Shown: piece by piece, positions 22,894 through 32,299 of the stretch
Numbering within the stretch: position 1 is the first letter of the stretch
How the letters are laid out: each line of letters opens with the position of its first letter
The notes under the pieces: model-generated
Told to the model about the DNA's origin: nothing
The model's database searches: none
Seen by the model: only the letters and a program-made list of their open reading frames with translations
Origin: Welwitschia mirabilis
Lineage: Eukaryota > Gnetophyta > Gnetopsida > Welwitschiales
Reading direction: 5' to 3'
DNA: 36,196 nt
NCBI GenBank assembly: GCA_051453625.1
Contig: JBOZIK010000001.1
Location: 205,780,539-205,816,734, forward strand
Program-made: the position numbers and the translations under genes

Positions 22894-23550
22894 TGGGGAT
22901 TGAGAACCCTAGAGGGAGAGGGATGAATAAGTTCTTTACGAATATTTAAATGAATTTACAATAAAAAATTTGCTTGAAATAAATCACTAACAAACTCATG
23001 CATAAAAGCAAAAAACTAAAACTATTCAAAAAAATGAAAATAACAAAATTGTAAAAATACTGATTAGATGCACACAAGTTTTATAATGGTTTGAGAAATC
23101 CCCTACTTCACTCTTAATGATTATCTTATCACTAAGCCTGACTCAGATCTTTGTTAACTCGTGTAGGTATTTCAAGTTCACCTGTAACCTTTATACATGG
23201 AATTTTGTAGGCTAAGTTTCAACAATTTTAATGGACTTTTGCAAGTAAGTCTCAACCTTTCAACGAACTTTTGTAGGCTAAGTCTTAACCTTTTACAATG
23301 TGTGGTAGTAATGATAGAATGAATGATGCACTGATATCACTCATTTTTTAGCTTAAATAATAGCAATGGATCTCTTATCCTATGATGATATAATAATGAA
23401 GTACAAGATCTGATCTCTTATGCAAAGATACAACAGATAACAACTTATCCTTAGTCAGGTATGCAATATCAAGCTAGTAAAATGATAATTCATAATTTTC
23501 AATTGTTTGGCTAAAAATCAAAAATTTCTTTTAGTAATATCTCTCTTGGC

Positions 23551-23560
23551 TATTTATAAT
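23551..23560 (-). promoter_or_regulatory. TATA box of C1 LTR
   Basis: ATTATAAATA on the minus strand, within CTTCCATTATAAATAGCC. The same block occurs at the equivalent place of the C4 LTR (34437). Conservation between two separate LTRs supports a core promoter role. Confidence 0.6.
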
Positions 23561-23659
23561 GGAAGGGTTATTACAATTAAAAATGTGCTTCCAATATCTA
23601 TAAATGGTTATAAAATAGATACATAATGGATATATAATAAATATAAGATTTCATTTTCA

Positions 23660-24130
23660 TTCTAGTTGATCGACCCCTTAAACGTCCGGTCGACCTCTTC
23701 TAGTGTCGTGACTTAAACAGGTTACCCGAGTGAACTTTTTAGTTGCCCTAGTTTTTTATAGCTCCATGTCTAGTTGACCCCTTAGGATCTAGTTGATCCT
23801 TCATCCAGTCGTCTGCATAACTGTTCAGTCACTCACTTGTCCTGATAAAAATCCATTCCAGTTTTTTGCATTAGGATTACTCGATCCTTTAGGTATTAGT
23901 TAACCCCTTAATGATTGACTCAGGGATATCAGGTTCACAATGCTCAGATTCGGTCGACTCCTAATAGGTCCAGTCGATCCCTTGAAAATCTTTTTAGGGA
24001 GATCAATTTCTTAGGTTCACAAGTTCGATTGACTCCTTAGAAGTTTGGTTGATCCCTTTGAATTTAATTCAAATCTTAAAATATGCTTTAGGTGCAGTTA
24101 ACTCCTTAGAAATCCAGTTGACCCCTCAAT
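23660..24130 (-). repeat. GTCGAC-type U3 subrepeats of the C1 LTR
   Basis: About eight copies of a short unit resembling GGTCGACCCCTTAGG, 30-60 bp apart, recur in both orientations of reading (GTCGACTCC, AGTTGACCCC, AGTTAACTCC). CpG loss explains most variants. The C4 LTR has the matching array at 33960-34325. U3 subrepeats often act as enhancers in plant LTRs; that is inference here. Confidence 0.6.
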
Positions 24131-24288
24131 AGGATAAGTAAACTTGACAGGTTTTCAGTGATCAGAATGTGATATTCCTAGCTTCAGCATCTGACTTAAA
24201 AATGGTTAATATTTTTTGCATAAAATACACAAAATTTCCTTCGTAGAAAAAATTATTTTGACATCAATTGACAATACATAATCTAACA

Positions 24289-24297
24289 ATCTCCCTC
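24289..24297 (-). promoter_or_regulatory. C1 polypurine tract adjoining the LTR
   Basis: The minus strand reads GAGGGAGAT directly before TGTTAGAT, preceded by TTTGTCATCAATGTCAAT. This is the plus-strand primer site and it fixes the LTR start. Confidence 0.8.
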
Positions 24298-24349
24298 ATT
24301 GACATTGATGACAAACATTTCTTATTTGTAAAATATTAAAATTGAGAAA

Positions 24350-24361
24350 TCTCCCCCTTAT
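24350..24361 (-). promoter_or_regulatory. C1 second polypurine tract
   Basis: The minus strand reads ATAAGGGGGAGA, about 60 bases upstream of the terminal tract. It is better preserved than the terminal one. Multiple purine tracts before the 3' LTR are a known feature of SIRE-type elements. Confidence 0.6.
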
Positions 24362-24785
24362 GAAATGCCTATTACATTTTACAAAAATATTAAGCCTTTT
24401 AATATTAAATGAAGACATTTTGATAAATATTATTTTGTATTAACATTAAAATAAGTTGAGGTTTAATTTTAGAGAGTTAAGAAAAATAACATTTATGAGA
24501 AGCACCATTTTAATCATATAATACTTAACAATTTAATCATTGATAATTTAGAGTTCATTTTAAATATAGAATAAACATAATTTGGATCATTAATATTCAA
24601 CACATTAGAAAATTTAAGTTCATATGAAAATTTGATTACACTAAAAAAATTAAAACACAAATTTCACACAAATTTGAGAGTATAAAAACAAGTGCATTTT
24701 TATTTTACTAAACTAAGTAGTATAAAGTACAGGTATTCATCAAGAGAAAACTACATCTAAAAGCATAAGAGAAATACAACTAATT

Positions 24786-24797
24786 CTCCCCCTTTTA
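24786..24797 (-). promoter_or_regulatory. C1 third polypurine tract
   Basis: The minus strand reads AAAAGGGGGAG, preceded by TTTGTCATTGATGCT. That context nearly repeats the one before the terminal tract (TTTGTCATCAATGTC). It lies 70-80 bases after the env-like stop. Confidence 0.58.
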
Positions 24798-24864
24798 GCA
24801 TCAATGACAAAGGAGAGAAAAACACATAAGTAAGAAATAAAATATATAAGCATAGAGAAAATAT

Positions 24865-25444
24865 CTAATCAGATTCCTCTTCTTCTTCCTCATCTTCAGA
24901 TTCTTTTTTAGAATCTTCTTTTTCTTCTTCACCTGTCACTCACTCTGGTAGTGGCTTCCATAAAAATGTCAGCAATGTCATACCCAGTTGCAATGAGAGC
25001 TTCCTTCATATTCCTGATAAGAGAGTCAATTCATCTCAGGTATGAAAGAGTCTCATCAGGAGAGGCTTCCTTAGAAGAGGATGATTTTGAAGACTTATTA
25101 GAAGGATAAAAAATATGCATGCGAGATACCATCACACATCCAATGGATGCCATGGATTAAAAGGTTTCAATCTTGGGATAAAAGGGCATACAAAAATAAT
25201 GGCATAGATTGGTGATTAGTATAGAGTAGGATAAAGCCCTAGTTATGTGGTACTCCAAATGAGAGACCATATTTTTTAGTATGATGGCAGGGCCATCAAT
25301 GAAATACCCAGTTCCTCCCAAATACATCAAATATGCCCTATAATTAGAGGCCTCATAACAATAACTTACCAAAGGCAAAAAGTTATAGGTAAAAACCAAA
25401 TGAAGAAAATAGCATTTAGGAATAAGCAAGGAAGTGCAAATGGT
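24865..25444 (-). pseudogene. C1 env-like protein, C-terminal part
   Basis: Open on the minus strand from 25429 to 25157, then readable through a stop and a frameshift to TAG at 24865. It contains HLVFTYNFLPL, a YLGGTGYFIDG segment (about 25315), MVSHLEY and LSYSILITNLCHYF (about 25230-25190). It then has a Ser/Lys-rich SSKSSSSKEASPDE linker, IRNMKEALIATGYDIADIF and a Glu-rich tail. The GTG-x-F/DG...H...P-x-LI pattern followed by an acidic tail resembles the env-like third frame of SIRE/Maximus copia elements, and the place just before the PPT agrees. Whether the intact protein is a true envelope is unknown. The 5' part is in the N gap. Confidence 0.58.
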
Positions 25445-25544
25445 NNNNNNNNNNNNNNNNNNNNNNNNNNNNNNNNNNNNNNNNNNNNNNNNNNNNNNNN
25501 NNNNNNNNNNNNNNNNNNNNNNNNNNNNNNNNNNNNNNNNNNNN
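25445..25544. other. Assembly gap (100 N)
   Basis: A run of exactly 100 N, probably unsized. It separates C1 from gypsy 3' copy B and sits where the rest of C1 (pol, gag, 5' LTR) would be expected. Confidence 0.99.
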
Positions 25545-27300
25545 ATTAGAAATATGTCTTATGAAAATGTAAAAATAACCTTAAAAATTTAAATTTACTT
25601 ATAATATCTTAAAATATATATCATTTTCTCCCATAGGTAAACTAATACATCCTATATTGCATTATAATAAGAAGGAAAAAATTCATATGAAAGTTAAGTA
25701 CAAATAAGCAAAATAGATAGGCCTAAGAATAGTATTTTTTGCATGAAAGAAAGGTCGAAAAAAAGTCTATAAAAGATGAAAAATAAAGGGTTAATGCTCA
25801 GAAAATATCTGTGTATCATTCACCTAGTTTTCTGGACAACACAAAGGACAATAAGGTTTTTCAAAGAATTAGAAAATTTGGAATGATCAGTAGAATTAGT
25901 TAAGCTTAGATAGCATCAAGTAGGTTACAAAAATGAAAAATGAATAAGAATCATGATAAATTAAGGCATGATAAAGTAGGTCAATGCACTAATATAAAGA
26001 AGATAAATGTGCCATGAATTCATAATTATTACAAAAAAATATTACTAGATGCATTAAAGCTCAAAAAGAAAATTAAAGAAACTAAACTTGAAAATATTCA
26101 AAGAATAGATGGGAAAAATTAGCATCATAAACTAAGGAAATTTATTTACAATAGAAAATTACCTTTTATAAATAAAATTAATAAATAAAAATATTTCAAT
26201 AATAAAACTACTAAATGATTAATTCCTAAGAATTTGTAATGAAAACATATAAAAATGACTTTGAAATACTAAAGAAAATAACTAAGGAAAACAAAATGGA
26301 AATGGATACTTAGGTACATGAATAAAATAATCCTCATAGAAGATATCATAAAAACACTTGATTAATGATGCAAGACATAATGGAAAAACTCCATAAAGAA
26401 TTACTCAAATAGGTAAAGATTATGATGATATTAAGTAACCAATGTTTTTAAATAATTAATGTTAAGTTTAAAAGCTTGCAAAAATGAACTCACCTACTCA
26501 CACCTCAGAACACACTTGTGTCCTTCAAAGTAAAATGATAAAGTGTGAATACTATATGCATAATGAGTTTAGGAAATAAGAAATGCATTTGATGATACTA
26601 GGAATATTAATAATATCATAGCTTTAAAGTATTTTATTTTAATCCATGATGATAAAAGTGCAACCATAATCAAATAAGTAGGGACCTATGAAGCATAACT
26701 AATTAACTCCCAAGTAGAGTCCCCATAGCTACCAATACTACCAAAAGTTCCTCTTAAGAAAATTTACTCTAGTGTAGTAAGAAATCATGGTGACTATGTA
26801 TTTAGTAAATAAATAATAAATCATAGTTATTATTCTCTCTCTTTCTTTTTCCCATATTTTTTTTCTTTTTTCCTTTTTCTCTTTATTCTTTTTTTTCACA
26901 TACATCTTCAAAATAAATCCCACATCACTGCATACTTGCAAAGAAAAAGGTAAAGAAATGAGATGAAATACAAGAAAAACCACCCCCAAAAACTAAAGAT
27001 TCATATCATTAAGAGAAAATATTTTAAAAAAATATATTACTTAAAATAAAGTTCATAGAAATTTGAATGTCTTAAGATTAGATGAATTCAAACTTATCAC
27101 TTTAATGCCCAAGTAAAAGATACTAGTCATGGTAACTTTATAAAATAAAACATAAGTTAAGTTTAAAAGATGATCAAGTGATAGCATGACATCCACTAAA
27201 AGAATAAGCTAAGAAAGAATTTAGATAATGGTAGAATGACTTTTAAAATAATTTCTTCTCTCATGTTTAAGATTTAATAATTCATGGATTTTCAAACCTC
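25545..27300 (-). repeat. E2 3' non-coding region, copy B
   Basis: Homologous to copy A (21690-22890) and to the E1 3' region (3060-3900). Landmarks on the minus strand are ACTTGGGCATT (about 27115), a 70-base purine run (26896-26835) matching the purine run of E1 at 3434, and AGAGGAACTTTTGGTAGT (about 26755). It is more AT-decayed than copy A. It joins the pol C-terminal tail at its upper end and stops at the gap. Confidence 0.75.
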
Positions 27301-27450
27301 ATTTATTTTTTAAAATTTCCCTAGTATTCAAATAGGGAATTTCAACTAATCCATTAAAATGTACTTTCTCTAAAAGATAAGAACCTAACTATTTAGAGAT
27401 TAACTTATTACTTAAGATAAAAACCAAAGACAAATGCATAAAAAAAAAAA
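27300..27450 (-). pseudogene. E2 pol C-terminal tail (integrase end)
   Basis: The minus strand reads LISK-LGSYLLEKVHFNGLVE, then IPYLNTREIL. This is the counterpart of LTSK-LGPYLIEKLH at the end of E1 pol and of the KLxSRWxGPYxV...GAVEI module of gypsy integrases. Only this tail is recognised; the catalytic core is not found upstream. Confidence 0.6.
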
Positions 27451-28545
27451 GAAAAAAAGGAAATACCAAAGTAAACTTAAAAGAAATTTTATTCAAATTC
27501 TAAAATCTATTTAATAATATCATTAAAAAAGAAAATAAAGATTTATTCTTAAGGCTATGGTCTTAGGATATTACATTCTCTTAGAAAAATAAGGACCAAA
27601 TCAAATATTCACCAATTGATAAAACATAAAATTTATACAATCATTTTTCAATAAAATCAATTAAAGGTAAAAATAATAAAAGGATAAAACTTTGATAGCA
27701 TGATTTTTAGATTTTAAATAAGAGTTAAAGAAGTGATAAATCTCATTGAATAATAATCTCTTATTGAAATAATGTAAATAATAAATATCATCATATAATT
27801 CATGCAAGGAGGTATTCAAAGAAAGTATCCAATAATATTTTGAGGGATATTTAAAATGTCTAGTAATATTAAAAATATTTCTATCAATCAACTCAAGATA
27901 TGGATTTTTAATACAAAAATAAGGCTTTTACTGAATAGAATAACCCCATAACATTTTGTTTCCACATGATTTAGTAGCAATATAAGAGATAAAAACTTCA
28001 TATAATGCATGGATAAACAATATTTTATCAAACTCATCATATAAATGATTAAAATATAAATTACATTCAAAGATTCATACTAAACATATGAGACATGAAT
28101 GAAACTATTATTGATCCAAGGTTTTGAAGGAAAATTCTTAGAAAGATTAATTAATATAGATTTAATATACTTTCTTAGTGTTCAATTCTAAGAATGAATT
28201 TGGATCAACAAGATAAGGTTTCCCCCAATTTAACATTCCAAGTTATTCCAAGTCTTATTTTGAAAAAGAAAAATCATAAAGAGGATAAGGTAAAGTATAC
28301 TTTGTAAAAGAGAAAAAGACATGACTTTGAGTGTTACATGGAGTTAAGAAAGGAATAGATTGAGATATTTTAGAAGTATATTTCTCAATGTTATTTGTTT
28401 CAATAAATTCAAGAAGAAGGATATGATTTGAAAAATTACTTGAATGCTTACAAGAAATAAAGGGAGAAATGTTATTATTATCAAGATCACAAGATAATGT
28501 AGAAGTAAAAGTAGAAGGAGGAATATCATTTAAGATTTTGCATCA
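27451..28545 (-). pseudogene. Unrecognised E2 frame in the place of pol
   Basis: The minus strand is protein-like with scattered stops: LDNNNISPFISCKHSSNF, IETNNIEKYTSKISQSIPF, LVDPNSFLELNTKKVY, then open from 27891 to 27661 with LNTSLHELYDDIYYLHYF. None of the RT, RNase H or integrase motifs seen in E1 and E3 occur. It could be a captured or rearranged sequence, or a very decayed pol segment. I cannot assign it. Confidence 0.35.
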
Positions 28546-28559
28546 AAGTACAAGTTAAA

Positions 28560-30250
28560 GTAATGAAGAATAATATGTAGACTCTTTAAGTTGGTTTATT
28601 TCATTGAAATATAAAAGTCTATTCTCTATTATGTTTGTTTGATTTCTAATTACTTCTTATTCATTTAGTTTCTTCTCATTATTGACTTCATTAGTACTTG
28701 ATTGAATGCTTTATTTATGTTTTTCATTATGTCTTTTAATAATATCTCCCTCTTTTTTTTTGTCTTTATCAATATCATTGACTATACTTGCTCTTCATTT
28801 TTGAACTCATTATTATTTTGTTAAGAATTATTTTTATTTTCTAAGTTGGTGGATTCCTCAAAATGATCATTAAAAAAATCATAGAAAGAAAAGTTCTCAT
28901 TATGTGATATAAGATCCTCTAATTTCTTGAGTTGAATCTTCTTCCTCTCTATTGAATAATTTTGTTAATTTTAAATCATAATCCTAATTTTCTATTATGG
29001 AGTTGCTACTACTAACTATCATCTTAGATTATCATCTGGATGACATGGGTGGATGACTCCCTTCATAATGTAAATTATCCATTGATTTTGTTTCATTACT
29101 TAAATTATCCCTTAAACTCATATGTTAAACTTATTTTAAAGGCAAAACTCCTTTATTTACATCATAAAGTAAGTGAAAACCAGAGGTATGATCTTGTATT
29201 TTATTATAATCATCATCTTCTTTCTGATCATTCTCATCATCTTCTTAGATGTAATTATTTTATAATTAATTAGATTAATTATAAGAAGAAATATGTTCAT
29301 TATGTTTATCATGGTTTAAATAATTTTCAGAATTTCATGAGTAAATTGTTTTGTTTTATCTTTATTTTATTATAGGAATTGAATGGGATTAGAACCTAGC
29401 TTATCATTTGAGAAATCATTATCTCCATCCTTACTGTTGAATAATGGAGTTTAATGATTATTGTTTTTCTTTGGTTTTCCATCTCATAATAAGTTATAGG
29501 TTATAGATTGATCCATACTTTCATTTTCTATGTTGAAGAAAGAATTTTTATTACTTATTATTTCTAAGTTTTCCTCATGATTTTCAAAATGAAACATAGA
29601 ATGATAGGTTTGTTGTGTAAAAGAATCTTGATATTGTTGAATTTATAATAAATTTTGTTCAAACATTTCAATAAAATTTTCTAAGTTCATCTTGGTATTT
29701 TCTTACCTCATTTTCATTTTCTTAAGTTATTTTTTTATAGAGTTATTTCTTTCTTTATAGTAATCTATGATAGATGGATCTTCTTCTTTATGATAATCTA
29801 TGGATGATGGTTGGAATTCACTAAAATGATTAGAGGATGTTTTACCAAATGAGGTAAAATATTTATAATGTTAAAAATCATCATTGTCATTTTTATTTAA
29901 AGTTTGAAAATGAGGAGGAGGAAAATAAGAAGTCTAAAAAGAGAAAGGGGTCCTAGTCTCAACATCATTTGATGTTGTTTCTCTAATTATTCTTGAAATA
30001 TTTCTTTAAGTAGTTTATTTTCATTATTCTTAGAATTTATATGTATTCATCTCCTTTCTTCAACTCTCATTTCAACTAATATTTCTCATAGTGGTTATTT
30101 ATCATTATTCTTAGTTATGGATGGAAAGGATGAATAAGAAGAATTATCAATTTCAGATTTTAGATCATAATTAGGAAATAAGTTACAAGATTTTTATTCT
30201 TCATATCTCCTTCTAGCAATTATCTATTCTATGGTAACATTTAAATTTAA
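28560..30250 (-). pseudogene. E2 gag-position acidic, Asn-rich frame
   Basis: From 29930 to 29375 one minus-strand frame runs about 185 codons with only six stops. It has SYFPPPHFQTLNKNDNDDF, FQPSSIDYHKEEDPSIIDYY, NLENFIEMFEQ and QDSFTQQTYHSMFHFENHEEN. It continues in broken form with EDDENDQKEDDDYNKIQDH (about 29215) and HNENFSFYDFFNDHFEEST (about 28880). It lies where gag should be, after the primer site. I do not see the Retrotrans_gag pattern of E3 or a zinc knuckle, so gag is a positional guess. Composition is low-complexity (Asp, Glu, Asn, Lys). Confidence 0.45.
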
Positions 30251-30953
30251 AATAGATTATTCTATCATGTTTGTATTAAGCGATGATACTCATTAATCAG
30301 AAGGAAGTAAAATGATTTTTCTTCTATTCTATTATTTCCACTACTACTATTTGGAAAATTTAATTCCAGAATAAAAATAGAAAAAAATTCTTTAAACATT
30401 AGAAATTATGTACCTATAATTTTCATACTTGTAACTATATTTTATTTTTCATTGAGTAAGTCTTTTCTAATATTTTTCTAATTAAGCTTTGGTTCCTCAA
30501 ACATTTCAAATTTTCACTAGATTTTACTACATTCCTATAAGCTTAGTAAAGTATCTACCTATTTATCATCTTAATTATCATCTGAATGAAATCATGGATG
30601 ACTAGAAAATAAAATAAAAAATCAAAAAAATAGAATCATCATCTTAGTTGTCTTCTTATGTCATCCAAATGATAGAGTAGATAATATCAACTTATTACAT
30701 AGTAAAATATCCAAAATAAACTTGTAGAGAAAAAATAAAAAATCCAAATCCTAAACCTTCATCTACTTATGTCATCTAGATGATAGATAGGAAGATAGGC
30801 TTAAAAAATGCAAAATAAAAAATGCGAGAAGAAAAATAAAAATAAAATCTATGGTATTCACAATTAAAATATAACACTATCATAAAAAAAATACATAAAT
30901 TGAAATGCAAAGCACTTATTTGGGTAACAACAATACTCAAACTCCTTATAGTC
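30251..30953 (-). other. E2 5' leader
   Basis: Non-coding DNA between primer site and gag-position frame. It includes three near-palindromes of TCATCYRGATGA type (30586, 30661, 30771), a motif also present in the family LTR. No splice or start signal can be assigned. Confidence 0.4.
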
Positions 30954-30973
30954 TTTCTTAACAATAGTACTAA
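30954..30973 (-). promoter_or_regulatory. E2 primer-binding site (tRNA-Asp), deaminated
   Basis: Three bases after the LTR end the minus strand reads TTAGTACTATTGTTAAGAAA. Against the complement of the plant tRNA-Asp 3' end (TGGCGCCGTTGCCGGGGA), 8 of 18 positions are identical and the other 10 are all C-to-T or G-to-A, with no transversion. This is the primer used by Athila/Tat elements. It identifies 30976-32187 as a 5' LTR. Confidence 0.72.
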
Positions 30974-30975
30974 GA

Positions 30976-32187
30976 TGTTATATTATGTATTTATATAAAT
31001 GTTACAACTTTAAATAAATATTATAAATAATACATATATAGATTTTACATAACATAACATACTAAAATACATGGGAGTATCTCAAATGTCATAATCCCAT
31101 TGATGGAATAGATGAAAAGAAAAAGAATTAATTTGAAAAATACAACATTATGTGAACTTAAAGTAAAATAGACTAATAATGTAAATGAACATACTATGTC
31201 AATGAAATACAAGTACTATTATAAATAAAACTTCTACTTAATTACCAAATGAACCTATCAAAGAGATCGACGCTATGTAACTTAAATTAACTAAGGAAAG
31301 TCATCACCAGATCAAAACCAACTTAAGCTATTAGATATGTCAAATAGAATATAAAAACAATGTAAAGTTAATCTAGAAAATGAAATGTAATGGATTTAAA
31401 CTAATACTTTTAATCTTAAAAAAGGTTGCTCTTGTGATCTTTATCACCAAACAAGCCATCATAGAGTTAGAATTAACACAAAAAATAAGGGAGATGCACT
31501 TAATGAAAATATGTAAAAATAAAATTAGAGTTTCAATAAAAAGCAAACTAACATTCATGTTACAGAGTAGTAGCACCTCAATGAAGAATTCATAGCACAA
31601 CACCAAGAAATGTCTCTCTTTACAATAATATAAGATGGATCTCTTACTCTTTAATCTAGTACCACAAGAATTTTTGGTGCAAAATAAGATGATCAGAATT
31701 AAGGGTGAAGGTGGAATTTATTAACAACACTAGAATTAAAAATAGAAAATCTAATAGATGTAATCAAAACACTAATGATGCACAGAAAGCACATGAGACA
31801 TTTTTCAAGTTAGATGAATTTTGGTACATTAACTAAAATTAGATTATTATCCTATGTGTCATTTAAACAATAATAGAGATAATGCCACATCAAGAGATTT
31901 ATATATTTATCCTTCATGTGAATATTATCAACATCTTAGTCAGCATGAAAGTGGTGTTATGGTCATCCAGATGATGGTGGAGATGACACATATAGAACAT
32001 TAATTCATTGTTAAAATGAAAAGTATAGAATTAATTCAAAATGGCTATAAAAATGCTAGTATTTTTTCATTTCCAAGATTTTCTCCTTAACTCTTAGTAA
32101 TTATCATTTTGTTCTTAAACCCATCTAAATGTCTTGTAAAACTACTCAAAATACAACATTAATAACTTACAATTTGGCATCATAAAA
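30976..32187 (-). repeat. Gypsy family LTR, copy 3 (5' LTR of E2)
   Basis: On the minus strand it begins TTTTATGATGCC (TG worn to TT) and ends ATATAACA. It is collinear with copy 2: AGGTGCTACTACTCTG (about 31578), the near-palindrome TCATCCAGATGATGG (31966), and CTCCCATGTATTTTAGTATG near its end. Size is within 2 bp of copy 2. It is followed by the primer-binding site and preceded by copia RNase H. Confidence 0.8.
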
Positions 32188-32192
32188 GTGCT
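32188..32192. repeat. Target-site duplication of E2, upper copy
   Basis: GTGCT, pairing with ATGCT at 19795-19799. The one difference is a transition at a likely methylated site. Confidence 0.68.
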
Positions 32193-32270
32193 TAGCTTTA
32201 GAAGTTAAGAGAGAAGTTCAATTTTACTTTTTACTAATGTAAAAATATACACTTACACCAAGTATGTTAG
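32188..32270 (-). pseudogene. C2 copia RNase H, 5' part
   Basis: The minus strand reads LGVSVYFYISKK-N-TSLLT, then SKAKH, which matches the copia LGxSLVSWxSKKQxSVALSTAEAEY signature with two stops at Gln/Ser positions. It is cut exactly at the E2 LTR, and the next residues of the domain resume at 19799 in the same frame. Confidence 0.72.
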
Positions 32271-32299
32271 GCTAATTTAACACAAGTAAATATTTTAAA

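Larger units (their letters stand above)
22894..24288 (-). repeat. C1 3' LTR
   Basis: The minus strand starts TGTTAGATTATGTATTG and ends TCAATCCCCA. It aligns along its length with 33810-35103: TCAATTGATGTCAAA near the start, ATTATAAATAGC at the TATA, a duplicated AGCCTACAAAAGT block in the second half, GTGTGCATCTAA, and TATTCATCC...AGGGTTCTCAATCC at the end. U3 (about 24130-23660) is built of GGTCGACCCCTTAG-type subrepeats, many worn to GTTGAC or GTTAAC. Confidence 0.85.
22894..25444 (-). mobile_element. Ty1-copia element C1 (SIRE-like), 3' end
   Basis: The minus strand has an env-like frame (25444-24865), a 580-bp spacer with three purine tracts, and an LTR (24288-22894). The LTR is the same family as the one at 33810-35103, where it is followed by a copia gag. 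Gag, pol and the 5' LTR are absent and may lie in the unsized gap at 25445-25544. The outer LTR end abuts gypsy 3' region A. Confidence 0.74.
19800..32187 (-). mobile_element. Gypsy element E2, apparently non-autonomous, inserted in C2 RNase H
   Basis: The minus strand reads 5' LTR (32187-30976), tRNA-Asp primer site, acidic gag-position frame (about 30250-28560), an unrecognised stretch (28540-27450), a short integrase C-terminal tail, 3' untranslated copy B, an N gap, nested copia C1, 3' untranslated copy A, and 3' LTR (21013-19800). The LTRs are 1212 and 1214 bp. Both outer flanks are copia RNase H, in register, with a near-identical 5-bp duplication. No RT box and no integrase core were found, so mobilisation would have needed proteins from an autonomous relative such as E1. 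The interior gap means length and content are not certain. Confidence 0.75.
14985..32270 (-). mobile_element. Ty1-copia element C2 (SIRE-like), split by gypsy E2
   Basis: Reading the minus strand: a copia RNase H piece (32270-32188) is interrupted by the 12.4-kb gypsy E2, continues at 19799-19540, is followed by a spacer, an env-like frame (about 18800-17450, continuing past a solo-LTR-like insertion), a polypurine tract (16277-16267) and the LTR (16266 to about 14985). Pol, then env-like, then PPT, then LTR is the SIRE/Maximus arrangement. The 5' portion is not recognised beyond 32270. The lower LTR end is approximate. Confidence 0.68.

Noticed and set aside
26738-26989. A Lys/Glu-rich minus-strand frame of 83 codons
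   Set aside because: It is a translation of the purine-rich tract of the gypsy 3' non-coding region, which is conserved as DNA in E1.
28344-28529. Leu-rich minus-strand frame resembling a membrane segment
   Set aside because: It is an out-of-frame shadow of the decayed E2 frame, produced by T-rich codons.
31373-31606. Overlapping 70-77 codon frames on both strands
   Set aside because: They lie wholly within the E2 5' LTR and are not conserved in LTR copy 2, where the frame differs.
32188-32283. Apparent similarity of this stretch to the gypsy 3' region next to LTR copy 2
   Set aside because: The copia RNase H reading and the matching target duplication explain it better; the resemblance is mostly T/A runs.
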